Positions 1 through 7,140 of a stretch of 64,000 bases of DNA are shown in pieces (position 1 is the stretch's first letter; every line of letters starts with the position of its first letter). Made by a program: the position numbers and the translations under genes. The stretch is from JAUVXJ01 sp034411995 (GTDB lineage: Bacteria > Chloroflexota > Anaerolineae > UBA7937 > B3-Chlor): the NCBI GenBank assembly GCA_034411995.1, contig DAOUME010000009.1:62001-126000 (forward strand). The letters run 5' to 3'. Below the pieces are notes generated by a model that made no database searches, was not told where the DNA came from, and worked only from the letters and a program-made list of their open reading frames with translations.

Positions 1-273
1 CGCCATGGCACTCTCGACGGCGGATTCGGTCTCACCGGCATGTTCGAGCCTGTCGCGGCTCTCGATCAGTCGGCGTAGTTGACCCGTCGCGCGACCGATG
101 AGCTCTATGGTCTTCTCTACTCCGAGCTGAGCGGTGAGGACTCGGAGCATGACTACTCGCAGCATGCCGATCTCCTCAGCCAGCGAGGCGTCGTCCGCCG
201 CTGCCAGCCGCGCCACGTCCAGCAGTTCGTCCTCCGAGAACGTCCTACCGTAGAATCCGCTTATCTCTTTCAC
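1..273 (-). CDS. Hypothetical protein, C-terminus cut by window edge
   Basis: An open frame reads leftward from a GTG at 273-271 (V-K-E-I-S-G-F-Y-G-R-T-F-S-E-D-E) and is still open at base 1, giving 91 visible codons. The visible part is acidic and helix-rich, with heptad-like Leu/Val spacing (LLDVARLAAADD, LRVVMLRVLTAQ), so it may be a small regulatory or coiled-coil protein. I do not recognise the family. The GTG lies inside the 3' end of the 46-aa frame at 245-385, which suggests translational coupling. It is the last visible gene of a leftward operon that begins at the SOS-type promoter near 1115-1143. A forward frame at 79-327 overlaps it and was judged to be its shadow. Confidence 0.55.
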   Translation of the reverse strand, partial: MKEISGFYGRTFSEDELLDVARLAAADDASLAEEIGMLRVVMLRVLTAQLGVEKTIELIGRATGQLRRLIESRDRLEHAGETESAVESAMA

Positions 274-385
274 CGTCGAGGATCTCCATCACGTCGTCCA
301 GTTCCTGCCGCCCAGGTACGAAGATAATGAGGCAACGAAAGAGCAAACCGTACAGTCGTGTGGCCAGCCCCCGGGCGAAGGTCAT
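245..385 (-). CDS. Small hypothetical protein, 46 aa
   Basis: A short frame starts with ATG at 385-383 and reads MTFARGLATRLYGLLFRCLI, then ends in a basic tail (ERDKRILR). The ATG overlaps the stop codon of the upstream membrane-protein gene as ATGA, and a purine-rich GGAGGGAGTGGAG tract precedes it. The following gene starts inside it at 273, so it is coupled on both sides. The N-terminal half is hydrophobic enough for one membrane helix. I do not recognise a family. Its reality rests on the overlaps and the ribosome binding site only. Confidence 0.5.
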   Translation of the reverse strand: MTFARGLATRLYGLLFRCLIIFVPGRQELDDVMEILDGERDKRILR

Positions 386-702
386 CTCCACTCCCTCCTC
401 ACAATGAGCAAGAAGAGCAGGCCGGTGCCCAGGGTGCCGAGCAACCCCACGGCTAGAATGGGCCAGAGCAGGCTCCTCACCAGCAGGTCGAAGGTCACCA
501 GACGGTTACGCATGGTGGCCACGACGAAGACGCTGCCCCACAACACGTCCTGCCAGAAGATGAAAGCGGTGAGCAGCACGAGGGCGGTCACGCCTGGCCG
601 CCGTGGCCTGAAGAGGGAGAAATAGTAGCAGGCGACCCCGCTGAGCATGGCGATCAGGCCAAACACCAGATGGATCAGAGCCTGCCCGGCATCCACATTC
701 AT
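382..702 (-). CDS. Small three-helix membrane protein, unknown function
   Basis: The product is 106 aa from the ATG at 702-700, which has an AGGAG six to seven bases upstream. A longer frame starting at 765 has no such site, so the shorter start was chosen. Three hydrophobic segments are visible: about residues 9-28 (LIHLVFGLIAMLSGVACYYF), 38-60 (VTALVLLTAFIFWQDVLWGSVF) and 76-101 (LLWPILAVGLLGTLGTGLLFLLIV), ending in a basic RREWR tail. The size and topology resemble holin-like or small envelope proteins, but no family motif is recognised. It is the second gene of the leftward operon and overlaps the next gene by ATGA. Confidence 0.6.
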   Translation of the reverse strand: MNVDAGQALIHLVFGLIAMLSGVACYYFSLFRPRRPGVTALVLLTAFIFWQDVLWGSVFVVATMRNRLVTFDLLVRSLLWPILAVGLLGTLGTGLLFLLIVRREWR

Positions 703-876
703 GGTCCACTCCTGATGAGTCCGTCTGACAAAAGAAAAGGAGCCCTGCGACCCCTTCTCGATCACAGATCGAGGGTGGATCCCAGAGCTCCCCTACGGCT
801 TTCGCTTCGGGAGCGACGAGGCCCTAGCCTCTTCCTCGGTTGGTGGGAGGCCTATGCCGCCGTTGTGAATGGTCCG

Positions 877-1083
877 CTATTGCCTGATACGCAAGATATA
901 CTTGCTCTTCTGGCGGGTCACTTCCAGTTCGGCGCTCTCGGGCACCTCTGCCAGAAAGCCCAGGAGGCGCTCCAGAGAGGGAAAGACGCGCGTCAACTCC
1001 GACCTCACCTGAGGGGGCTCGCGCACAGCCCTCTCGTGCACCTTCAGCTTGCGCACCTTGTCCAAGAACTGCACATCAGGCAT
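877..1083 (-). CDS. Small hypothetical protein, first gene of SOS-type operon
   Basis: The product is 68 aa from the ATG at 1083-1081, with AGGA a few bases upstream. It is highly charged (MPDVQFLDKVRKLKVHERAV at the start, K-S-K-Y-I-L-R-I-R-Q at the end), has no signal or membrane segment, and matches no family I can name. Its importance is positional: it is the first frame after a consensus TTGACA-17-TATAAT promoter whose start region is covered by a GAAC-N4-GTTC dyad. A LexA-repressed, damage-inducible gene is the natural reading. A 174-nt gap separates it from the membrane-protein gene downstream, so co-transcription is likely but not shown. Confidence 0.55.
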   Translation of the reverse strand: MPDVQFLDKVRKLKVHERAVREPPQVRSELTRVFPSLERLLGFLAEVPESAELEVTRQKSKYILRIRQ

Positions 1084-1097
1084 GATCTATCCTGGCA

Positions 1098-1115
1098 TTA
1101 GAACATTTGTTCTAA
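1098..1115. promoter_or_regulatory. LexA-type SOS box (perfect dyad)
   Basis: TTAGAACATTTGTTCTAA is a perfect inverted repeat with 7-bp arms and a 4-bp centre, and it contains GAAC-N4-GTTC, the core of Gram-positive type LexA operators. It abuts the -10 hexamer of the leftward promoter and would cover the transcription start, a classic repressor position. That LexA itself binds it is an inference; no lexA gene is in the window. Confidence 0.7.
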
Positions 1116-1143
1116 TTATAACCCAGGTTTTGCCCCCTGTCAA
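1115..1143 (-). promoter_or_regulatory. Consensus sigma-70 promoter for leftward operon
   Basis: On the minus strand TTGACA (1143-1138) and TATAAT (1120-1115) are both perfect, with a 17-bp spacer. This is the strongest promoter in the window and fires toward the 68-aa gene. A perfect promoter overlapped by a repressor dyad suggests tight repression with strong induced output. Confidence 0.85.
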
Positions 1144-1226
1144 GGCCTCGAAGGCAGTTTTAAGGTTGTGCGCACTCTACCTGGACGCCGTATCTTCCAC
1201 GTGCTATCATCACACTCAACACGACC

Positions 1227-1261
1227 GACCCTCCCGGAGGTTTCGAACCTCCGGGAGGGTC
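1227..1261. repeat. Long perfect palindrome beside REP transposase
   Basis: Perfect inverted repeat with 16-bp arms (GACCCTCCCGGAGGTT and its complement) around a 3-nt TCG loop, ending 14 bp before the transposase ATG. A related imperfect element with the same GGTT-N3-AACC centre lies at 36597-36629. Structure and neighbour fit a REP-type element; the run is not followed by T residues, so a terminator role is less likely. Confidence 0.7.
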
Positions 1262-1275
1262 ACAGGAAGCTCCCC

Positions 1276-1854
1276 ATGCCATATCGCGACGACGTGTTCA
1301 GACGAGGGCAATACTATCACATCTACAACCGGGGAGTTGGCAAGCGCGCCATCTTCTTCAATCCCGGTAACTATGAACACTTTGTCCGCCTTCTGGGACG
1401 ATACCACGGACGCTCCCGCACCACCGTTATCGCATACTGCCTGATGCCCAATCACTACCATCTTCTGCTAAGACAGGAAGCCGATGAAGCACTGTCCAGG
1501 TTCATAGGAGTGCTCTTCAACGCCTATGTGCAGGCAGTCAACCGCCAACAAGGTCGAAGAGGCCCGCTGTTCGAGGGTCGGTTCCGCCACGCGCACGTGG
1601 ACCGCGAGGAGTATCTCGTACACCTCTGCCGGTACATCCATCTCAATCCTGTGCAGGCCCGACTCGCGAAGGCCCCAGAGCGCTGGCAGTACTCAGACTA
1701 CCTGGACTGGATCGGCCAACGTCCCGGGACGTTGACAGACGTGACCTTCATACGTGACCACTTTGGCGCACCTGACTCGTACCGATCCTTCGTCAACGCA
1801 TATGCAGACCAAACGCAGGCGTTAGACGAGATCCGCAAGTACCTGCTGGACTAG
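1276..1854 (+). CDS. REP-associated tyrosine transposase (RAYT, Y1/HUH family)
   Basis: The product is 192 aa, a typical RAYT length. The ATG at 1276 was chosen because AGGAAG sits six bases upstream; the longer frame from 1168 reads through the palindrome. Family signatures are the opening PYRDDVFRRGQYYHIYNRG, the HUH motif in CLMPNHYHLLL (His60-Tyr-His62), then the helix FNAYVQAVNRQQGRRGPLFEGRF, which carries the conserved Tyr region and GxLFxGRF. RAYTs are single-strand DNA transposases domesticated to act on REP palindromes. Palindromes lie directly on both sides here (1227-1261 and 1968-2000), consistent with this role. No frameshift is seen, so it may be active. Bases 1855-1967 hold no recognisable gene. 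Confidence 0.93.
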   Translation: MPYRDDVFRRGQYYHIYNRGVGKRAIFFNPGNYEHFVRLLGRYHGRSRTTVIAYCLMPNHYHLLLRQEADEALSRFIGVLFNAYVQAVNRQQGRRGPLFEGRFRHAHVDREEYLVHLCRYIHLNPVQARLAKAPERWQYSDYLDWIGQRPGTLTDVTFIRDHFGAPDSYRSFVNAYADQTQALDEIRKYLLD

Positions 1855-1967
1855 GCTCGATCACCCTGGCCGAAGTCTTGAATCTGCGGGAAGATGAGGT
1901 GTCCGCCTGGACCTGGCCGGAACAGAAAAGGGCCACCATCTCGAAGATGATGACCCTATCTGCCAAT

Positions 1968-2000
1968 AACCTCCCGAAGGCTCAGAGCCTTCGGGAGGTT
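1968..2000. repeat. Long perfect palindrome, possibly also a terminator
   Basis: Perfect 16-bp arms (AACCTCCCGAAGGCTC and its complement) separated by one base, lying between the transposase and the convergent PEP-CTERM pseudogene, whose stop codon is four bases away. Forward reading ends in TTTCTCT, so it could terminate transcription from the transposase. It also resembles the palindrome at 1227, so it may be the second flank of a REP-like pair. Confidence 0.65.
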
Positions 2001-2003
2001 TCT

Positions 2004-2470
2004 CTATCTCTTCCGCAGCCTTAGCCCTGCGTACCCCGCCAGGCCCATCAATCCACTGGCCAGCAGCAGCACCGTGCCCGGCTCCGGGACGAACTCTGCC
2101 GTCACGCCCAGCACCGCCGTGGCACCCTCCAAACCACCAAGGCCGCAGGGCCCCGTCACCGTGACCGTCGCTGTACCCTCTCTCTCCGGCACCAGGGTCA
2201 CCTCGAGATCCCGCTGGCTTCGCTGATGAACGCCTCCACCGTGGCCCCATTGCCATTCAGAGTGCCGTTGTTTGTGGTCACCGTGAACGGCGCCGGACCC
2301 CGCACGTCTCCTGGCCCCTCCCCCAGGTAGACCATCGGCGGTCCCCCGGAGAACTGGAAGCTGACCACCGCGGGTTCGCCAAGGGCGACTGGATCGGGCA
2401 TCGCACCGGGAGTGACAAAGGTACCCCTCGGCGCAAACGGTAGCCTGCCTGGCCTGCGCACCAGTTCCAT
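2004..2470 (-). pseudogene. PEP-CTERM surface protein, frameshifted and 5'-truncated
   Basis: The 3' frame ends in FVPEPGTVLLLASGLMGLAG followed by a basic tail. This is a textbook PEP-CTERM sorting signal: VPEP motif, one membrane helix, Arg-rich end. Its upstream half lies in another frame (start near 2470) and carries an Ig-like pattern (VVSFQFSGGPP, PFTVTTNNGTLNGNGATVEA). The two halves meet near 2198-2225, so one indel joins them into a protein of about 155 aa. No signal peptide precedes the Ig part, so the 5' end is also missing. PEP-CTERM proteins are exported and anchored or released by exosortase-like enzymes; none is in the window. A sequencing error could account for the indel but not for the missing signal peptide. 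Confidence 0.75.
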
Positions 2471-2521
2471 CAGAGCTCTGGAGAACCGCCCAGCGGACCG
2501 CGAGGGGGTACGATAGTCCTA

Positions 2522-2550
2522 TTGACAAGCAGTAGGCAAGCCCGTAGACT
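2522..2550 (+). promoter_or_regulatory. Likely sigma-70 promoter
   Basis: TTGACA (2522-2527) is perfect. With a 17-bp spacer it is followed by TAGACT (2545-2550), which keeps the first, second, fourth and sixth bases of TATAAT. It would start a transcript about 47 nt before the HTH/pseudoreceiver gene and could drive the whole run to 8903. Confidence 0.55.
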
Positions 2551-2603
2551 GGATTATGCTCTTTTCACACGGTTTCACATCATTTCTGCGGGAGGACAAC
2601 TCT

Positions 2604-3137
2604 ATGGGTCTCCTCACGGCGAGGGAAGCAGCAGAGTATCTCCACATCAGCCTCTTCACCCTCAGCAGGATAGAGAAGGATCACTTGCTCGTGCCTTTTC
2701 GTACGCCCGGTGGACACAGGCGCTACAGCCTGGAGATGCTCAACGACTATCTGGAGCGCACCAGGCCTCCGGAGAGGGGACGCGCAAGGAGAATACTGAT
2801 CGTCCACGAGGGGAACGGATTGACCAGGGTCCTGGCCAAGGCCTTCCCCGGCTGTCGTTTCGCCCACGCCCAGGATGAGCTTCGCGTAGGCATCAAACTG
2901 GCCGAGTTCAAACCAGATTTGGTGCTGGTGAACACCACCATGAGGGACACAGATGGGAAGGAACTGTGTCGGCGACTCAACGCACAGAATCCGCACCTCA
3001 AGGCACTGCTCTTCAACGGGCCAGAGCAAGAAGAGAAACGTGGTGAGGGATTGATGGCCGACGTTCTCGACATCGACGGATTGTGCATGAACATTGCTGC
3101 TGCCCTCGGTCTGCAGCGCAGGAGAGAAACGGGATGA
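2604..3137 (+). CDS. MerR/excisionase-type HTH fused to a degenerate receiver
   Basis: The product is 177 aa. The ATG at 2604 was chosen over one at 2556 because GGGAGGAC lies seven bases before it. Residues 3-55 form an excisionase-like winged HTH (LLTAREAAEYLHISLFTLSR, then TPGGHRRYS). Residues 62-175 fold like a response-regulator receiver (RRILIVHEG... KPDLVLVNTTMRDTDG). The usual acidic pair is replaced by HE (about 68-69) and the phospho-acceptor Asp by Asn110, so phosphorylation is not expected. It probably binds DNA and is controlled by ligand or partner binding. Its stop overlaps the ATG of the CHASE4 diguanylate cyclase (ATGA), so the two are coupled. Regulation of that gene or of the c-di-GMP block is a reasonable guess. 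Confidence 0.75.
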   Translation: MGLLTAREAAEYLHISLFTLSRIEKDHLLVPFRTPGGHRRYSLEMLNDYLERTRPPERGRARRILIVHEGNGLTRVLAKAFPGCRFAHAQDELRVGIKLAEFKPDLVLVNTTMRDTDGKELCRRLNAQNPHLKALLFNGPEQEEKRGEGLMADVLDIDGLCMNIAAALGLQRRRETG

Positions 3138-5538
3138 CGCTGCGCAGCAAGACCATCATCCTCGTCACCGCCGCTCTGGTCACCCTGCTGGCTCTCCTCT
3201 ACATCTCCTCGCGAGCTGTACTGCTCTATAGCTTCGCTAGGCTGGAGGAGAAAGCCACCGAGAGAGACTTGCAGAGAGCACTGAATGCGCTGGACAACCG
3301 GATCCAGGAACTGGACACCACGGCCTACGACTGGGCCTCCTGGGATGACACGTACCGCTTCATGGCGGACAGAGACCCTCTCTTCGTGGAGTCTAATCTG
3401 ATTGACGACACCCTCGTGACCCTGCGCTTGAACGCGCTATTGCTGGTGAGTCCGTCTGGCGAGATCGTCTTCGCAAAGGCTCTCAACCTCCAGGACGAAG
3501 AAGAGGTCCCTCTGCCCGAGAGCCTCTTGGCCCATCTCACCAGCGATGGGCCCATCTCACCAGCGATGGGCTCCTCTCTCCCGTAGGCGAGCCAGGCAGC
3601 CGTGCTACGGGTCTTCTGCTACTGCCAGAGGGACCGATGCTGGTAGCGTCGCGACCCATCCTCACGAGCACAGACGAAGGCCCCCTGCGGGGCTGGCTGA
3701 TCATGGCTCAATACCTGGACTCAACCGAAGTGCAGCGCCTGGGTCAGATCACCGATTCCGTGCTGACCATCCAGCCTTTCGATCAGCCAGACGCAGCCGC
3801 CGAACTCCAGGCGGTTCGGTCTGAACTGCTGGAGGACCCCTCCTCCATCGTAGTGCGACCTCTGAGTGCTGAGATTGTCGCTGGGTACGCCGCCATGCAG
3901 GACCTCTACGGGGCACCTGGACTCCTAGTGGGGCTGGAGCTGCCCAGGGAGATCTACCATGGAGGCCAGGCTGCTATAGCCTACCTTCTGACCTCTATCC
4001 TACTGGTCGGCCTGGGCTTTGGCACCCTCCAGTGTGTGGTGCTGGATCGCCAGGTACTCGCAAGGGTCATGGAGTTGGGCAAAGGCGTCGCCAGCGTCCG
4101 CTCTCGCGACGATCTCTCGGCCAGGCTGCCGGTGGTTGGACACGACGAACTGTCCAGCCTCAGCGCAGAGATCAACAGCATGTTGGAGAGAATCCAGGCC
4201 ACTCAAACTCACCTCCAGGAGAGCGAAGAGCGGTTCCGAACGATGGCGGACAGTATCCGCGAAGGCCTGACCATCATTGAGGATGGCAAAGTCGTCTACG
4301 TCAACGATCGCGCCTCTGAGATCTTCGGATACTCCAGAGCCGAACTGACGCAGATGCGGGACCTCGACCTGGTCGCCCCCGAGGATAAGGCACCCCTTGA
4401 GCGCCTCCTTGAGGAAGCCCGGCGCTCCGGCAAGATGCCAGAGGAGCTGGAATTCTGGATCGCGAGAAAGGACGGCGACCGCCGCTATGTATCCAACCGC
4501 TATACTTCGAGCCCTAAGGATGGTAGGGGCCGGCACACCTACGTGGTCACCACTGATTTCACCGAACGAAAAGCAGCAGAGGACGAGCTTCGCAGAGAGA
4601 AGGAAAGGCTGGAAATCCTCCTGGAGGAGTTTCCTCTGGGGCTGGCCATCCTCTCCAGAGACGGCCGCTGCCAATACCTCAATCCCCAGTTCGTCGAGAT
4701 GTTTGGCTACACTCTAGAGGACATACCGAACGGCCGAGAATGGTTCAGGAAAGCCTGCCCGGATAAAGCATACAGAGCCCAGGTCAGATCCGCCTGGGTC
4801 ACGGACCTCGAGTCCGCTCCCCCTGGCGAAGCCCGACCCCGCACCTTCACCGTCAGATGCAAAGACCACTCCGACAAAATCATCCACTTCAGACCTGTGG
4901 GCATGGAGGACGGCGACCAGTTCCTGGTCTGTGAAGACATCACCGAGCGCCAGCGGGCTGAGGAAAGGATCAAAGAACTGGCCTATCACGATCCCCTCAC
5001 CGGGCTGCCCAATCGAACCCTCTTCTACGATCGTATGGACGTGGCCCTGGCGCGCGCTCGGCGCAACGGTGACAAGTTGGCCCTCTTGCTCATGGATCTC
5101 GATCAATTCAAAGACGTCAACGATAGCCTGGGTCACGCTACCGGGGACAAGCTCCTGCAGGCGGTCGGCGAGCGGTTGACGACTCTCCTCCGGGAGAGCG
5201 ACACCATCTGCCGTATGGGAGGCGATGAGTTCCTGATCCTTCTCACCGGGATCGCGTCGGTGGACGAGGTGAACAAGATAGCCGACCGGGTCCTTGAGGC
5301 CATCAGGGTGCCTTTCATCTTCAACGACCACCAAGTGGACGTGACCACCAGCCTGGGCGTAACCATCTATCCTGATGATGCCGAAGACGTGGATACGCTG
5401 ATCAAACAGACCGATGTGGCCATGTATTTCGCCAAGGAACGAGGTCGAAACAACTACCAGAGATACAGTTCCTCGGACCACGAGAAGCAACCCATGGGCC
5501 GTAGAGCCAGAAGCGCTGGACCGCAGCCAGCTCGGTGA
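3134..5538 (+). pseudogene. CHASE4-HAMP-PAS-PAS-GGDEF diguanylate cyclase, frameshifted by 20-bp duplication
   Basis: The first frame (ATG 3134) has one membrane helix (about residues 7-29) and a CHASE4-like sensor (YDWASWDDTYRFM), and runs to a stop at 3584-3586. The second frame supplies the rest of the sensor, a second membrane helix (IAYLLTSILLVGLGFGTLQC), HAMP, two PAS domains and a GGDEF domain with intact MGGDEF and an RESD inhibitory site five residues before it. The break is caused by an exact tandem copy of 20 bp at 3531-3570. Removing one copy restores one continuous frame of 794 aa (LTSDGLLSPVGEPGSRATGL), with GGDEF at about residues 689-693. The enzyme would make c-di-GMP at the inner membrane. 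Everything else is intact, so the lesion is recent, reversible or an assembly artefact. Confidence 0.85.
3531..3570 (+). repeat. Exact 20-bp tandem duplication
   Basis: The unit CCCATCTCACCAGCGATGGG occurs twice head to tail (3531-3550 and 3551-3570). Twenty is not a multiple of three, so the second copy shifts the reading frame of the diguanylate cyclase. The unit is itself a partial palindrome (CCCATC...GATGGG), which favours slipped-strand events. Confidence 0.95.
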
Positions 5539-5598
5539 GTTCGTGCCTGGCGGCCTACAGGCCACGAAAACCGACGCAACCGGAGCGTAGACCAAGAC

Positions 5599-7140
5599 AT
5601 GGGCGGGGAAAACATCCTCATCGCGGATGACGACATCAGAAACAGGGAATTCCTGCGGGGTTCGCTCCTGACCCCTGCCGGCTACACGACCCTGTGTGCA
5701 GCCGATGGAGAGGAGGCCCTACGTCTGGCACTGACACAGAACCCAGACCTGATCTTGCTCGATCTGCAAATGCCCAGAATGGACGGCTTTGAGGTCCTTC
5801 AGGCTCTCCAGAAGGAAGGCCGACAGATTCCCACCATTCTTATCACCGCGCACGGCTCTGAGAGCGTGGCCGTGCAGGCGTTCCGCCTTGGCGTAAGGGA
5901 CTACTTTGTCAAGCCCTTCAGGGTCGCTGAGATCATGCAGGCGGTTGACAGATCGCTGGTCGAAGCGCGCCTGAGGAGGGAAAAGGAAGAGCTGACTGAG
6001 AGGGTCCGACTGATCAATCGCCAACTGGCGCAGAGGCTCAAGGAATTGAGGATCCTCTACAAGATCAGCAACTCCGTGTCCTCGCTTCTCGACTTGGATG
6101 AAGTACTGACCAAGATCGTGGAGGCCGTAACGTATCTGACCGGCGCCGAGGAGGTCTCCCTGTTTCTACTCGACGAGCGAACGCAGAAGGTTCGCCTGGG
6201 GGCAACGCAGAGCCGTAACGAGCGGAGGGCCCGCACAGCGCACACCGAAGCAAACGATCCTGCCATCAGCGAGTGTCTGAAGACGGGCGAGACAGCAATC
6301 AAACGGATCCTGCGAGAAGGTGAAACCAAAGCAGCTCGTTCGACCGTCACCGTGCCTCTCAAGGTCCGTGAGGCAACCATAGGTGCTTTGTGCATCCAGT
6401 GGAGAAACGGTGGATCCTTTGCCGATGGGGACCGCTATCTCCTCTCCGCGTTGGCGGAGTATGCGGCCATTGCCATTGACAACGCCCGTCTGTACAACGC
6501 CGCTCAGGGAGAGTTGGCGCAGCGTAAGAAGGCAGAGGAAGCCATCAAGAAGCTCGCTTATCACGACACTCTGACGGGATTGCCCAATCGCGCCCTCTTC
6601 AACGACCGCCTCGGCGTGGCCTTCGCCCGGGCCCGCCGCTACCGACACAAGGTCGCAGTACTGTTGCTGGACCTGGACCGGTTCAAGGAGGTCAACGACA
6701 GGCTCGGACACTCGGTGGGAGATCAGCTACTCGTCGCGGTTGGCCACAGACTGGTTGGCGTCCTGCGGGAAAGCGACACCGTATGCCGCATGGGCGGTGA
6801 CGAATTCTTGCTGTTGCTCCCCGAGGTAGAGAGTGTAGAGAACGCCGCGCAGGCGGCCGAGAGAATACGACAAGCGATCAGGAAACCCTTTGTCCTCGGC
6901 TCGCACACCCTGCTCATCACCACCAGCATTGGGATCGCCACGTATCCGGATGACGGCAATGATGGGGAGACCGTGGTGAAGAACGCCGACATCGCCATGT
7001 ATCACGCCAAGGACACGGGGAGAGACAACTGCCAGCGCTACACCCCGGCGACCGAGGACCGGGCGACGCGGACCTCTCGGGAGAGCAACAACAAACCGCG
7101 CAAATCCGCGGGGGACCGGCACCGGCAACTGGCACGATGA
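5599..7140 (+). CDS. Response-regulator diguanylate cyclase (REC-GAF-GGDEF)
   Basis: The product is 513 aa. Residues 3-118 form a receiver with an intact acidic cluster (ADDD), phospho-acceptor in LILLDLQMP and KPF lysine. Residues 160-305 form a GAF domain (PVLKV-type core VTVPLKVREATIGALCIQW). Residues 320-490 form GGDEF, with the active motif at about 399-403 and an RESD I-site at 390-393, so product inhibition is expected. It makes c-di-GMP in the cytoplasm when phosphorylated. It lies 60 bp after the CHASE4 cyclase, and its stop overlaps the start of the HD-GYP regulator (ATGA), so a synthase and a hydrolase are translated together. The ribosome binding site is weak (GGAGCG well upstream). 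The C-terminal 30 residues are charged and probably disordered. Confidence 0.92.
   Translation: MGGENILIADDDIRNREFLRGSLLTPAGYTTLCAADGEEALRLALTQNPDLILLDLQMPRMDGFEVLQALQKEGRQIPTILITAHGSESVAVQAFRLGVRDYFVKPFRVAEIMQAVDRSLVEARLRREKEELTERVRLINRQLAQRLKELRILYKISNSVSSLLDLDEVLTKIVEAVTYLTGAEEVSLFLLDERTQKVRLGATQSRNERRARTAHTEANDPAISECLKTGETAIKRILREGETKAARSTVTVPLKVREATIGALCIQWRNGGSFADGDRYLLSALAEYAAIAIDNARLYNAAQGELAQRKKAEEAIKKLAYHDTLTGLPNRALFNDRLGVAFARARRYRHKVAVLLLDLDRFKEVNDRLGHSVGDQLLVAVGHRLVGVLRESDTVCRMGGDEFLLLLPEVESVENAAQAAERIRQAIRKPFVLGSHTLLITTSIGIATYPDDGNDGETVVKNADIAMYHAKDTGRDNCQRYTPATEDRATRTSRESNNKPRKSAGDRHRQLAR

Noticed and set aside
79..327. Forward 82-codon frame at the left edge
   Set aside because: Arg/Ser-rich shadow of the minus-strand operon; no ribosome binding site and opposite to a coupled gene run.
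1227..1261. tRNA T-arm-like TTCGAA centre
   Set aside because: It is part of a long perfect palindrome; no cloverleaf or acceptor stem can be built.
1860..1967. Coding-looking stretch just after the RAYT stop (LAEVLNLREDEVSAWTW)
   Set aside because: In a different frame from the RAYT, about 36 codons, no start or ribosome binding site. It might be a decayed C-terminal extension but cannot be supported.
5539..5598. Stem-loop TTCGTG...CACGAA between two GGDEF genes
   Set aside because: Bulged stem followed by AAAA rather than T residues in the sense direction, so not a terminator; no other role can be argued.
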